Origin: Sediminibacterium sp.
GTDB lineage: Bacteria; Bacteroidota; Bacteroidia; Chitinophagales; Chitinophagaceae
Direction of reading: 5' to 3'
DNA length: 44,650 nucleotides
NCBI GenBank assembly: GCA_016786865.1
Contig: JAEUVE010000002.1
Span: 1-44,650, forward strand
In this document: positions 34,091 through 43,475 of the stretch, piece after piece
Position numbering within the stretch: position 1 is the stretch's first letter
How the letters are laid out: the number at the start of each line of letters is the position of its first letter
Made by a program: the position numbers and the translations under genes
The notes under the pieces: model-generated
Database searches by the model: none
What the model saw: the letters and a program-made list of their open reading frames with translations, nothing else
Told to the model about the DNA's origin: nothing

Positions 34091-35110
34091 ATGATGATAG
34101 ATTACCGCTCTGATACCCTTACGAAACCCACCCCAGGGATGCTGGCCGCCATGCACGAAGCCCGCGTTGGAGACGATGTTTTTGGAGAAGATCCAACTGT
34201 AAATGAACTGGAAAGTCATAGTGCAGCCATTTTTGGCATGGAAGCGGCTCTTTTTTGCCCAAGCGGTACCATGACCAATCAAATTGCGATAAAATGCCAT
34301 ACCCAACCCGGACAGGAAGTGATCTGCGACAGCCTGTCTCATGTATACCTCTATGAGGGCGGAGGTATCGCCAGTAACTCAGGCGCATCCGTACAGTTGC
34401 TTCAGGGTAATTATGGCAGAATCAAGGCAGAACAGGTGCAGGCAGCCATCAATAACCCCAACGATGTACACCGCCCGATAAGCGCATTAGTAAGTTTAGA
34501 AAACACTGCCAATCGCGGAGGCGGATCATGCTACGATTTTGCTGATATTCAATCTATTAAAGAAGTTTGTTTAAAAAATAATTTAAAACTTCACCTGGAT
34601 GGGGCGCGTATTTTCAATGCCCTGATTGCCAAAAAAGAAGACCCGTTGGATTACGGAAAAACCTTCGACTCCATCTCGGTTTGTCTTAGCAAGGGACTGG
34701 GCGCCCCTGTTGGCAGTGTACTGCTCGGAAACAGGGATTTTATTCAGAGATCCCGGAGGATCCGGAAAGCCCTGGGCGGAGGTATGCGCCAGGCCGGTTA
34801 TATTGCTGCCGGAGCGCTTTACGCTTTAAAGCACCAGGTTGAAAGACTGGAAGAAGACCACCACCACGCCCGGCTGATTGCGGCTGCTTTGCGCGAGAAG
34901 GATTTTGTAAAACAGATATATCCGGTAGAAACCAATATCATCATCTTTGAGGTAACGGGCCGGTTCACCGCTTCGCAACTGGTGGAGGCGCTTGCCGAAA
35001 AACAGGTGCTGACCATTGCCATGACCCCTGCTGTTGTACGAATTGTGGTTCATCTCAACATCAGTTCTGCCATGGTTACCCAAACCATTAGGGCAATTCA
35101 GTCCTTATAG
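34091..35110 (+). CDS. ltaE: Low-specificity L-threonine aldolase
   Basis: This 339-residue PLP enzyme splits L-threonine/allo-threonine to glycine and acetaldehyde. The start [14 protein letters not shown] is typical of the family. The PLP lysine is K201 in [13 protein letters not shown], and the PLP aspartate lies in [26 protein letters not shown] and [11 protein letters not shown] complete the signature. I chose 34091 because an open frame begins 39 codons earlier, but those codons (basic, W/F-rich) are not part of the family and cover the intergenic region to rpoD. It is followed by pgi after 40 bases. Confidence 0.93.
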   Translation: MMIDYRSDTLTKPTPGMLAAMHEARVGDDVFGEDPTVNELESHSAAIFGMEAALFCPSGTMTNQIAIKCHTQPGQEVICDSLSHVYLYEGGGIASNSGASVQLLQGNYGRIKAEQVQAAINNPNDVHRPISALVSLENTANRGGGSCYDFADIQSIKEVCLKNNLKLHLDGARIFNALIAKKEDPLDYGKTFDSISVCLSKGLGAPVGSVLLGNRDFIQRSRRIRKALGGGMRQAGYIAAGALYALKHQVERLEEDHHHARLIAAALREKDFVKQIYPVETNIIIFEVTGRFTASQLVEALAEKQVLTIAMTPAVVRIVVHLNISSAMVTQTIRAIQSL

Positions 35111-35111
35111 G

Positions 35112-35119
35112 TATCTTCG
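35112..35119 (+). promoter_or_regulatory. Putative -7 element of the pgi promoter
   Basis: TATCTTCG matches the TAnnTTCG box immediately after the ltaE stop and 31 bases before the pgi ATG. No -33 box is obvious, so ltaE read-through remains possible. Confidence 0.3.
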
Positions 35120-35150
35120 CAGGCCAAAAACTGATGTTTTAAGAGAAATT

Positions 35151-36812
35151 ATGTTACCTAGAATCAATCCAACGAATACCCAGGCCTGGTTTTTACTGAA
35201 GAAACATTACGACGATGAAATGAGCCGCAGGCACATGAAAGACCTTTTTGCGGCAGATCCGGAGCGATTCCAGAAATTTTCGCTCTGCCTGGATCAGCTG
35301 GTGTTTGATTACTCCAAAAATATTATCCAGCCCAAAACGCTTCAGCTGCTGTTACAACTGGCAGAGGAATGCAAACTGGGAGAAGCCATACACGAATTAT
35401 TTGCCGGCATCAAAATCAATGAAACAGAGCAGCGGCCTGTTTTGCATACAGCACTCAGAAATTTCTCCGACACACCGATCCTGGTAGACGGAAAAGACAT
35501 TATGCCGCGTATCCGGAAGGTACAGGAACAAATGAAGACTTTCTGCGAAGCCATTCACAGTGGCGAGTGGAAAGGCTATACCGGAAAAAAAATCAGGTAC
35601 ATCGTTAACATCGGTATCGGTGGAAGTGACCTGGGTCCGGTAATGGTTACAGAAGCCCTGAAACCTTATCTGGTTGAAGGCATTACCACTTATTTTGTGA
35701 GCAATATAGATGGTACCCATATTGCCGAAACCCTCCGGAAAATCACTCCCGAAGAAACGCTGTTCCTGGTGGCATCCAAGACCTTCACCACCCAGGAAAC
35801 CATGACCAATGCCCATACTGCCAGAGCCTGGTTCCTGGAACAGGCAAAAGACGAAAAACATATTGCGAAACATTTTGCAGCCCTCAGCACCAACGAAGAA
35901 GCCGTAACAGCCTTTGGCATCGACAAAGCCAATATGTTCGAATTCTGGGACTGGGTCGGCGGAAGGTATTCGCTCTGGAGTGCCATTGGTTTATCCATAG
36001 CACTGACCATCGGATACAATAATTTTGAACTCCTCCTAAAAGGGGCTTCCATAGCGGATGAACATTTCCGCAAAGAGAAATTCGACAAAAATATTCCTGT
36101 ATTGATGGCCCTGATCGGTATCTGGTATACCAATTTCTTTGGTGCACAGAGCGAAGCCATTCTCCCCTACGACCAATACATGCATCGCTTTGCAGCCTAT
36201 TTCCAGCAGGGAAATATGGAAAGCAACGGAAAGAGTGTAGACAGAAACGGCAATCCGGTAAATTATGCAACCGGTCCGGTTATCTGGGGCGAACCAGGCA
36301 CCAACGGACAGCATGCATTCTATCAATTGATTCATCAGGGCACCCTGATGATCCCCTGCGATTTTATAGCACCAGCCATCAGCCACAACCCCATTGGAGA
36401 CCACCATGCAAAGCTCCTGTCTAACTTCTTTGCTCAAACGGAAGCCCTGATGAACGGAAAAACTGAGAATGAGGTAAAAGTGGAAGGCATGAAAGCAAAC
36501 AAGAGCGACGAGGAAATCAAAAAAATCAGTCCGTTCAAAGTATTTGAAGGCAATAAACCAACCAATTCCTTCCTGGTAAAAATGATTACCCCCCAAACAC
36601 TGGGTACCTTAATTGCATTGTATGAACACAAGATTTTTGTACAGGGTGTGATCTGGAATATTTTCAGTTTCGACCAGTGGGGTGTGGAGTTGGGAAAACA
36701 ACTGGCCAACCGGATTCTGCCCGAATTACTGAACGATGAACCCGTGAAGGACCACGATGGATCCACCAACGGACTCATCAATGCTTTCAAAAAATTTAGA
36801 AATGATGCCTAG
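35151..36812 (+). CDS. pgi: Glucose-6-phosphate isomerase
   Basis: This 553-residue enzyme interconverts glucose 6-phosphate and fructose 6-phosphate. The family length is about 550. The phosphate loop [14 protein letters not shown] begins near residue 153. The signature [18 protein letters not shown] contains catalytic E381, and [12 protein letters not shown] and the C-terminal [11 protein letters not shown] region complete the active site. I chose the ATG at 35151 because upstream codons overlap ltaE and are not conserved. The last bases overlap the start of the GNAT gene. Confidence 0.97.
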   Translation: MLPRINPTNTQAWFLLKKHYDDEMSRRHMKDLFAADPERFQKFSLCLDQLVFDYSKNIIQPKTLQLLLQLAEECKLGEAIHELFAGIKINETEQRPVLHTALRNFSDTPILVDGKDIMPRIRKVQEQMKTFCEAIHSGEWKGYTGKKIRYIVNIGIGGSDLGPVMVTEALKPYLVEGITTYFVSNIDGTHIAETLRKITPEETLFLVASKTFTTQETMTNAHTARAWFLEQAKDEKHIAKHFAALSTNEEAVTAFGIDKANMFEFWDWVGGRYSLWSAIGLSIALTIGYNNFELLLKGASIADEHFRKEKFDKNIPVLMALIGIWYTNFFGAQSEAILPYDQYMHRFAAYFQQGNMESNGKSVDRNGNPVNYATGPVIWGEPGTNGQHAFYQLIHQGTLMIPCDFIAPAISHNPIGDHHAKLLSNFFAQTEALMNGKTENEVKVEGMKANKSDEEIKKISPFKVFEGNKPTNSFLVKMITPQTLGTLIALYEHKIFVQGVIWNIFSFDQWGVELGKQLANRILPELLNDEPVKDHDGSTNGLINAFKKFRNDA

Positions 36813-37305
36813 TCATTTGCAGGATATAACCATCCGACCCATACAGCCGGAAGACAATGCTGCCATTGCAAAGATCATCCGGACGGCGCTGACCGAATTT
36901 GGCGCCAACAAGCCGGGCACTGTTTATTACGACGAGAGTACAGACCACCTGTTCGAGCTTTTTGCAACAGCGCCCAAAAGCGCTTATTATATTGCATTGC
37001 AGGGTAATGAAGTGGTTGGCGGAGCCGGCATCTATCCTACAGAAGGCTTACCCGAAAACACCTGCGAACTGGTTAAAATGTACCTCAACAAAACAGTACG
37101 GGGTTTGGGACTTGGAAGAAAAATGATCGACCATTGCCTGGAAGTAGCCAAACAAAAAGGATTTGAACAGGTATACCTCGAAACCATGCCCGAACTAAAC
37201 AAAGCAGTAGCTGTTTATGAACAGTTTGGATTCAGCTACCTGAAAGGCCCCATGGGCAATTCAGGACACAACGGATGCAATATCTGGATGCTGAAGCAGT
37301 TGTAA
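36802..37305 (+). CDS. GNAT family N-acetyltransferase
   Basis: This 167-residue protein has the GNAT fold. Acetyl-CoA motif A is [15 protein letters not shown], preceded by the strand LVKMYLNK and followed by the motif B strand VYLETM and the helix [12 protein letters not shown]. The substrate is not readable. Its ATG at 36802 (or 36805) lies inside the last codons of pgi, in another frame, so translation is coupled. It abuts the convergent PorP-like gene with no spacer. Confidence 0.88.
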   Translation: MMPSHLQDITIRPIQPEDNAAIAKIIRTALTEFGANKPGTVYYDESTDHLFELFATAPKSAYYIALQGNEVVGGAGIYPTEGLPENTCELVKMYLNKTVRGLGLGRKMIDHCLEVAKQKGFEQVYLETMPELNKAVAVYEQFGFSYLKGPMGNSGHNGCNIWMLKQL

Positions 37306-38328
37306 TTACCACAATTTTGTAGGACACCAGTCTCCCCATTTGTTTCCCAGCAGGAAGCCAATCAGGATTTCGTGTGTACCCTTACTAACAGTGTTGAGTT
37401 TGGAAGTTTGAATATCGTAGGAATAACCAATATTAATGGAATGGTTCAGGTTCACCCCGGCCATTGCAGCAAAACCGTCCTTATGTCTGTACGATGCTCC
37501 CAGCCAGAGAATATCCTGGTATTGAAATTTGGCATTTACATCCACACCCAGTGGCAGTGGACTCACATACCGAATCAGGGCCGAAGGCAGAAACGTAACA
37601 TCTTCAGAGAGCTGCATCCGGTATCCACCGTTCAGGAATAAGTGTGGCACCAGTTTACCTCCGGTTAAGGATACCCTGTTATCTGAGAAGGAAATATTCT
37701 GCGGAATAATCTGCTGTGCAGAAAATCCCAGGAAAAAATCTTTTGAGTAGAGCCAGAGCCCGGCGCTGATATCTGGCTTAAGCCGGTTCAATGTTCCGCT
37801 TCCGGCAACGGCAGGATCTACCGTGATGCTGCCAAAATCCAGTTTAGCGGCATCCAGGCTGATATTGGTAAATCCTGCAGAAACGCCAGCAGACAAATTG
37901 GTTCTGGGAGAAAGCCCGATATGATAGGCATAGGTACCATAAGCGGCGAAACGATTCAAAGGACCGGTTTTATCGTTGATCACAGTAAATCCAACTCCAT
38001 GATGCGGTTCAGCTGCCTGATAATCCCGCCAGTAAGCCGTACCCCTGGGGTTCTCTCCCCTTGCCCTGAAACTGGTGGCAGAGGTTCGTTCATAATCGCT
38101 TTTTTGCAAAGGGCCGTGTATGGTGAGATAGGTTGTTACCGGCGCATCCTGCAAACCCACCCACTGCATGCGGTGGCTCGCTTTTACATCCCAGTAATTT
38201 TCTATACCGGCAACTGCGGGGTTGATGATATAGCTGTTCATGATGTATTGCGTATAGTATGGCCGCTGCTGTGCAGCGAGTCCGGTAAACATCCAGCAAA
38301 GTATCAACAATAACCTTCCTTTCATCAT
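37306..38328 (-). CDS. PorP/SprF family type IX secretion membrane protein
   Basis: This 340-residue outer-membrane barrel protein belongs to the PorP/SprF family. It has a signal peptide (about residues 1-19), then the strongly conserved start RPYYTQYIMNSYIINPAVAG (22-41). The family's barrel repeats, including HHGVGFTVINDKTGPLNRFA, follow. SprF-like proteins help secrete and anchor the large type-B C-terminal-domain protein encoded next door. Here that is the 1207-residue gene directly upstream, whose stop overlaps this start (TAATG). Other secretion genes are not in this window. Confidence 0.92.
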   Translation of the reverse strand: MMKGRLLLILCWMFTGLAAQQRPYYTQYIMNSYIINPAVAGIENYWDVKASHRMQWVGLQDAPVTTYLTIHGPLQKSDYERTSATSFRARGENPRGTAYWRDYQAAEPHHGVGFTVINDKTGPLNRFAAYGTYAYHIGLSPRTNLSAGVSAGFTNISLDAAKLDFGSITVDPAVAGSGTLNRLKPDISAGLWLYSKDFFLGFSAQQIIPQNISFSDNRVSLTGGKLVPHLFLNGGYRMQLSEDVTFLPSALIRYVSPLPLGVDVNAKFQYQDILWLGASYRHKDGFAAMAGVNLNHSINIGYSYDIQTSKLNTVSKGTHEILIGFLLGNKWGDWCPTKLW

Positions 38329-41300
38329 TACTTGATTATGGTAACCGATCCGCTGATGGTGCTACGTCCATTTTTGGGGTTAATGATATAATAGTATGTT
38401 CCAACCGGAAGCGCCTTACCCTTATAGGTTCCATCCCATGGAACCGGATAGTTCACCGATTGATACAACAATTGTCCGTACCTGTCGTACACTTCCACGG
38501 TTGCATCCGGGTACCGGTCGAGGTAGCGAATCTGCCAGGTATCGTTCACCCCGTCTCCATTCGGCGAAAATGCATTCGGCGGCATGGGTGGTTTCAATAC
38601 TAAAATACTGATATTATCCGAAGCAACACAGCCGCCAATGCCGGTTACCTGTAAAGTGTAGGTAATATCGTCTGTAGCCGAGGTTACCGGAGACAACACA
38701 TTATTGGCATCCAGATAGGTATCCGGAGTCCAGAGATAACTCACGGGACTATTAGCGTAGACGGAATCGGGCACTAATGCAACAGAAGCGCCAAAGAACA
38801 GGGTTTGCCGGTCTTTCAGAAATACTTTTGGGTTGGGATGAACCGTAACCGGTGAAGTGGCTGTATCGCTGGTACAACCATTTGCATTCACAAAGAATAA
38901 ACTGATATTGTAAGTGCCGGAGTCGGGGAATTGCTTCACCGGATTCATGAGTGCGGAAGTACCGGCAGCTCCAAATTTCCAGTTCCAGGTTACAGGAGCA
39001 CTTGAAATGCCATTACTCAGGTTTTGTAATTGAATAGTTTCGCCAGCACAAATCTGCGCCATTGAAGTAGTAAAACTGGCCTTGGGCTGCGGATAAACGC
39101 TCACTGTTTTCTCCATTGAACTCACACAGGTTCCTCCGGAATAAGCCTGTACCCGGATGGTATATTGCTGTGCGGTTGACAATTGAAGATCAGGATAAGT
39201 ATGTTTATATAATTTATCGGGCAGCGGATCTTCATCTACCTGAACCACCGTGGGCTGATTGGCATAGTCCCAGAATATTTCCAAACGGGTTACATTTCCA
39301 AAGTTGACGGATGATTTGTTTTTAATTATCACTTCTACCGGTTGACAAACAGGTAAGGCATTGGTAATTTCAAAATCGGCTTTAGGCACAGATCCGTTTA
39401 CAAAAAATGGCTTTGACAAGGTATCGGCACATCCGGAAGCAGCCGTTACTTCCAGTATGGCATCATATTGCCCGGCTGCAGCATATACAATACTCGGGTT
39501 CTTTGTGTTGATGGTTGCCGGAGTACCCGAAGCAAAGGTCCATTTATAGGTTAATGTACTTCCGTCCGAAACAGTACTCTCATTGGTGAATACAGCAGCA
39601 GCATCTGCCAGACAAACCTCCGGTGTTTTAAATGCCGCTACCGGTGTAGGCTGAATGGTTAACGGTGTTACCGGTTGATACAGATCACTGGCACAACCCG
39701 TATTGGTTTTAACCAGCAGACTTACATTTTTAACCCCTTCCGTAGTATACTGCCTGGTTTGCTGAGCATTGGAAGAAATGGTGTCCGGAGCAGCTCCATT
39801 GTCGAAGTTCCATATCCAGGAAACGAGTTGGTTGTTGTTGGGACTGGCCGCCAGTGTAGACTGATCTGTAAAACGGATATCTGTATTGAGGCAATTGGGA
39901 CTGGTGTAAGCAAACCGGGCAACCGGTTTGTTAGACAACTCCAGCGTTTTGGTAGTGGTGGCAACACAACCGTAATCGGTAATCGTAGTCAGTTTCACCG
40001 AAGTGGTATAATTGCTGATCAGCTGTTCCGGACTTTCCAGTGTGGAAGTGCTTCCATTTCCAAACTCCCAAAACCACTTATATACAGGCCGGCCAAAACC
40101 ATTGGTTTCGTCTTTGAAACGCACATTGGAATTAATACACCCGGAAGAAACTACGGAAAAATCCGCAACAGGCGGATCATTGACAACGATATTGTCGATG
40201 ATTTCCTGATCATTGTTGTTGCTGCAGCCATCCGACTGCGGTACCGTGGTTGTAGCAGTTATAGTAACCGGAAATGTACCGGTTTTAGTGAATTTATAAG
40301 AGTTGGGAATAAAGTAAACATGATAGGTTCTTCCATTTGAAGTATAGGTGGAATCAGCAACACCCCCATTGGGGGTATAGGTATACGGCGAAGTTCCCAC
40401 CACATTGGGGTTATTACCAAAATCCAGAACCAGTTTGGTTGCCTCGTAAGGAATGGCTACAAATACTTTAAACGGGGTATTGGTACAGGTAGCAGAATAA
40501 GTGATCCCGCTGCCCGCATAATCGTTGCGGATATTGATGGGCGGATTCAGGTCCACAATATTGGTTCCTGCATTGTATCCATAACTCTCAGCATTTCCAA
40601 AACCATAGGCGATGGCATTGAAACCACTGTCTGAGTATAGCGTATGAGACATGCCCGAACCAACCGGAAGCATGGCATAGGAATAATTGGGATCCCCAGG
40701 GTGAGGGCTGAAACTATTGGCAGAAGGCGGAGCCCCATCCAATTTAAAACTGCTTACTCCCTGGTTCTTAATGACGATATTAATATAACTCTGCCTGATG
40801 GCATACTGCGACGCGGAGTATAAAGTAATCTTATTGATTGTTTGCTCTACCGGGCTCAGGTAAATCATTTCCGGATCTCCGTCTCCGGAATTGCCCTCCT
40901 GTCCCTGGGTGGTACAGTATTGGGCCACGAGGATGGGTTTATCCGCTTCAATCAGGTTGGGCCTGGGCAAACTGATTCCGGTAAAATCTCCATTTTTGAA
41001 CTGGTAATAAAATCCATTGATCAGGGAGCTCTGCGGAATCTGGGTGCCATTCAGCTTTACCACGGTAGTCGGATCTTTCACACAAATCCGGTAATAGTTA
41101 TTGGGCTGAGAACCGGTGGGTACAGTCAGGTAACGCAGGCCCCAGGCATTGGAGGGAAAAGCCTGCGCAAAAAGATTGTCCGAACTGCCATTGACGGTTT
41201 GCCCCAGGTTAATTTTACCACTGCCCGAAAAAACCGCAATAGGCTTACACCCTCCCGTTCCTCCCGTACTGATGGATCGGATCCTGGATCCGGTAAGATC

Positions 41301-41951
41301 GGCTCCGGAATTGCCCTGGGTACTCCCCATTACATTATATATCTGCCCCTTGTTCAATTTCACGGTTGTAGGTGAATTAATCGGCAACCCATTGAGGTTA
41401 TTGTTGCTGGGGGTAATTTCTACCGTGGTATTGTCTTCTGTGGCCACCACAAAGAAAAAAGAATTTGACGCAGCTTCATTGGAACGCTGCGTATAATTCA
41501 CGGAGTAATAATCCCGCCCCAGGGTATTGGTTGGAAAAAGCAGTGAAGCTCCTGAAACACTCTGATTATAAATATGCGCGTATGCTACAATGGATCTGTC
41601 GCTGGTAACATGGATGCCGGTATTGAAAGTTCCCGGATCCATGATCCTTGCGTCCTGTGCCCCCATCTTAGGAATAGGTTCAGAAATGGTTACCTGGTTG
41701 GCAGTTACGGAATAGGTTCTGGAATAACCCACTCCAGGTATTTCTACGGTTACGTTCGCATTCTGATCAGAGGTAAAATACAGTATCAGCTCCTGCTGAT
41801 TAATAACATTGGCCGCCTGTGTGGGAGACATCCGTATGTGGTATCCATACCCCAGCCAGAAATCTTTTCCCTTATTGGAAAACTCCTGCGCACTGATTTC
41901 CTTCGTAATAATCAACGTAAATACACACAGAATCAGATATTGGATTTTCAT
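38328..41951 (-). CDS. Giant secreted surface protein: IgGFc-binding-like, PKD repeats, gliding-motility C-terminal domain
   Basis: This 1207-residue exported protein has a signal peptide (MKIQYLILCVFTLIITKEISA). An N-terminal domain of about 450 residues resembles the IgGFc-binding protein N-terminus (GKDFWLGYGYHI, NVTVEIPGVGYSRTY, IYNVMGSTQGNSGADLTGS). Several PKD-like beta domains follow in the middle (WEFGNGSTS, WIWNFDNGAAPDT, YKWTFASGTPATINT, WNWKFGAAG). The C-terminal 85 residues are a type IX secretion CTD of the gliding-motility type: PNAFSPNGDGVNDTWQI, then YDRYGQLLYQS, then GTYYYIINPKNGR. It is an adhesin or matrix protein exported by the type IX system and partnered by the PorP/SprF protein. 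I chose the ATG at 41951 because the signal peptide starts there. Confidence 0.9.
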   Translation of the reverse strand: MKIQYLILCVFTLIITKEISAQEFSNKGKDFWLGYGYHIRMSPTQAANVINQQELILYFTSDQNANVTVEIPGVGYSRTYSVTANQVTISEPIPKMGAQDARIMDPGTFNTGIHVTSDRSIVAYAHIYNQSVSGASLLFPTNTLGRDYYSVNYTQRSNEAASNSFFFVVATEDNTTVEITPSNNNLNGLPINSPTTVKLNKGQIYNVMGSTQGNSGADLTGSRIRSISTGGTGGCKPIAVFSGSGKINLGQTVNGSSDNLFAQAFPSNAWGLRYLTVPTGSQPNNYYRICVKDPTTVVKLNGTQIPQSSLINGFYYQFKNGDFTGISLPRPNLIEADKPILVAQYCTTQGQEGNSGDGDPEMIYLSPVEQTINKITLYSASQYAIRQSYINIVIKNQGVSSFKLDGAPPSANSFSPHPGDPNYSYAMLPVGSGMSHTLYSDSGFNAIAYGFGNAESYGYNAGTNIVDLNPPINIRNDYAGSGITYSATCTNTPFKVFVAIPYEATKLVLDFGNNPNVVGTSPYTYTPNGGVADSTYTSNGRTYHVYFIPNSYKFTKTGTFPVTITATTTVPQSDGCSNNNDQEIIDNIVVNDPPVADFSVVSSGCINSNVRFKDETNGFGRPVYKWFWEFGNGSTSTLESPEQLISNYTTSVKLTTITDYGCVATTTKTLELSNKPVARFAYTSPNCLNTDIRFTDQSTLAASPNNNQLVSWIWNFDNGAAPDTISSNAQQTRQYTTEGVKNVSLLVKTNTGCASDLYQPVTPLTIQPTPVAAFKTPEVCLADAAAVFTNESTVSDGSTLTYKWTFASGTPATINTKNPSIVYAAAGQYDAILEVTAASGCADTLSKPFFVNGSVPKADFEITNALPVCQPVEVIIKNKSSVNFGNVTRLEIFWDYANQPTVVQVDEDPLPDKLYKHTYPDLQLSTAQQYTIRVQAYSGGTCVSSMEKTVSVYPQPKASFTTSMAQICAGETIQLQNLSNGISSAPVTWNWKFGAAGTSALMNPVKQFPDSGTYNISLFFVNANGCTSDTATSPVTVHPNPKVFLKDRQTLFFGASVALVPDSVYANSPVSYLWTPDTYLDANNVLSPVTSATDDITYTLQVTGIGGCVASDNISILVLKPPMPPNAFSPNGDGVNDTWQIRYLDRYPDATVEVYDRYGQLLYQSVNYPVPWDGTYKGKALPVGTYYYIINPKNGRSTISGSVTIIK

Positions 41952-42031
41952 CAATACGGGGGGGCTTATGGAAAAACTCGAATGACGGTTTGAAATTAAC
42001 ACAACTGGCTGAATTACCTTCAAAAGATGCG

Positions 42032-42661
42032 TTAAATTACATGAGTGTTGCTTTTGAGTAAATTAATTCCACCAGGTCCCGCACAAAACAATAAATCCAG
42101 GATGCTCATATTAGGCATAAAGCCAATCCGGTCTTCAAAAACCTGTGTGTACCGGACCTTCGCTTCCCCTTCAGTATAATTTTTAGGTAAAAGCCGGTTC
42201 CGGGCATCTGTGGTACCGGCATCCGGTACATCCTGGTAGTTTTCCGAGCATTGAATCCGAAGCTCGGTTTTGAATTTTTTGACTACCCAATTCAACAGTG
42301 ACAGATCCAGGTCCATCAGGAAAACCGGTCTTTTTTCCAGCAGCCCAAAAAGCTCCTCCCGGTAATATTCAAAAAAGGGGGCACGGTTGTAACAGGCTTC
42401 CAGGGTTCTGCAATGCTGCATTACCCAATTGTCCCGATAGGCCACCCGAACATCCTTCATGATCTGCCGCTGGTTCCTTCCGTCCTGGAGGGGAACCGAC
42501 AAATGAATGAGCCCATTGGCACCAGGCACGATGCACCGGTTGCGGAAACTCATTTTTTGGTAATATTCGTATTGCTCAATTTTCACATACGAGAACTGAA
42601 ACAAAATTTTATAGTAATTAACACTTCCAAAATATTGATTTTCAATTAACAACGACGACAT
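42032..42661 (-). CDS. WbqC family protein
   Basis: This 209-residue protein matches the WbqC-like family, found in O-antigen and polysaccharide clusters and scattered in Bacteroidota. The family pattern is visible: the start LIENQYFGSVNYYKILFQFS, then KMSFRNRCIVPGANGLIHLS, RDNWVMQHCRTLEACYNRAP and PVFLMDLDLSLLNW. Biochemistry is not established. It is 80 bases upstream of the giant adhesin gene and in the same direction, so joint transcription is possible. An AT-rich region begins at its start codon. Confidence 0.88.
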   Translation of the reverse strand: MSSLLIENQYFGSVNYYKILFQFSYVKIEQYEYYQKMSFRNRCIVPGANGLIHLSVPLQDGRNQRQIMKDVRVAYRDNWVMQHCRTLEACYNRAPFFEYYREELFGLLEKRPVFLMDLDLSLLNWVVKKFKTELRIQCSENYQDVPDAGTTDARNRLLPKNYTEGEAKVRYTQVFEDRIGFMPNMSILDLLFCAGPGGINLLKSNTHVI

Positions 42662-42677
42662 AAAATATTTTGTTTAA
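42660..42677. repeat. 18 bp direct repeat, left copy
   Basis: ATAAAATATTTTGTTTAA here and ATAAAATATTTTGTGTAA at 44517-44534 differ by one base. The left copy touches the wbqC start codon; the right copy overlaps the stop of the small ORF after the transposase. The two bracket about 1.86 kb of AT-rich accessory DNA. Confidence 0.4.
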
Positions 42678-43058
42678 TCCGACAGGTTTTAGCTAGATAC
42701 AACCATTTTTATCCAGCTTTTTATATCCATTAAATATTCAATTAAAATATATTAAATAATTGATTTTCATTTATTTAATAAAAATTTTTTACGCTAAAAT
42801 TATAAGCAATATTTTTTCTTCAAAAAATTACACAAATCACTAACAATTTTAGCATACAAATTACGCCTTTTTCCGGCTACGATATACAATTTACCACAAG
42901 GCATTGCTAAAGTGGTTGATCTGCAAATTTAGCAAAAGGGGGAAGCTAGGTTACCCCGATCTCTCCCCACCCTTTTCACATTTTGCTAAAAATATTCGTA
43001 GTTGTTAGGGTTACTTTTTCCATTAACAAAGCATTAACAATCCACAAAAAAATTAAAT
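42662..43058. other. AT-rich intergenic stretch with inverted GCTAAA repeats
   Basis: No gene is supported. The stretch begins the low-GC segment that carries the transposase. It holds two inverted pairs: GCTAAAATT (42793-42801) with AATTTTAGC (42845-42853), and TTTAGCAAAA (42928-42937) with TTTTGCTAAA (42981-42990). Another GCTAAAG is at about 42906. These could be ends of an old small element or operator-like sites. Confidence 0.5.
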
Positions 43059-43316
43059 ATGAACAAGGAATATGATAACGACCATACCAAGTTGCCAAAT
43101 TTCGGCAAAGGCTTTTGGGCTATCGGAAACCCACAAAATGATAGCGAATGGGTAATAGTTCCAGACTTGGATTATTCCCCCAATATGAAATATGAGGATT
43201 ACTTAAAAATCAATCCCCATCTGCTCGTTTGGAGATTAAATGAAAAAGACTGTCCGACAATTTCGAAAAATGAATCCGATAATTATTCATCCCCGCAATG
43301 TAAAGATGGACGATAG
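43059..43316 (+). CDS. Small hypothetical protein, possibly truncated
   Basis: The 85-residue frame starts after an A-rich stretch (CACAAAAAAATTAAAT) typical of AT-rich genes here. The first 65 residues look coherent (FGKGFWAIGNPQNDSEWVIV, then YEDYLKINPHLLVWRLNEKD). The final 20 are low-complexity and overlap the opposite-strand ORF 43210-43443 by 107 bases. The true C-terminus may therefore have been lost by a deletion joining two gene ends. No family is recognised. Confidence 0.45.
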   Translation: MNKEYDNDHTKLPNFGKGFWAIGNPQNDSEWVIVPDLDYSPNMKYEDYLKINPHLLVWRLNEKDCPTISKNESDNYSSPQCKDGR

Positions 43317-43443
43317 CCCCCTCTTCATTAATACTGCTTTCGAACTCATGTAAACGATCATTGGCAAATTTTATGGCATGCGCCTCTAATTCACTACTAG
43401 GATTCACATTATCACGGTATTCGATTTGGATGTTTTCTATCAT
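43210..43443 (-). CDS. Small hypothetical protein on the opposite strand
   Basis: This 77-residue frame (MIENIQIEYRDNVNPSSELE) has an alpha/beta appearance, with a beta-helix-beta start and then the strands GAIVHLYIAG and NYRIHFS. The outline is faintly reminiscent of ribosome-hibernation (HPF/RaiA-like) proteins, but identity is too low to call. Its start is divergent from the transposase gene, 32 bases away, and its 3' half overlaps the plus-strand ORF 43059-43316. Both cannot easily be fully functional. Confidence 0.45.
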   Translation of the reverse strand: MIENIQIEYRDNVNPSSELEAHAIKFANDRLHEFESSINEEGAIVHLYIAGMNNYRIHFSKLSDSLFHLISKRADGD

Positions 43444-43475
43444 ATTTTTTTTTAATGATATAAGTTAAGAATAAA

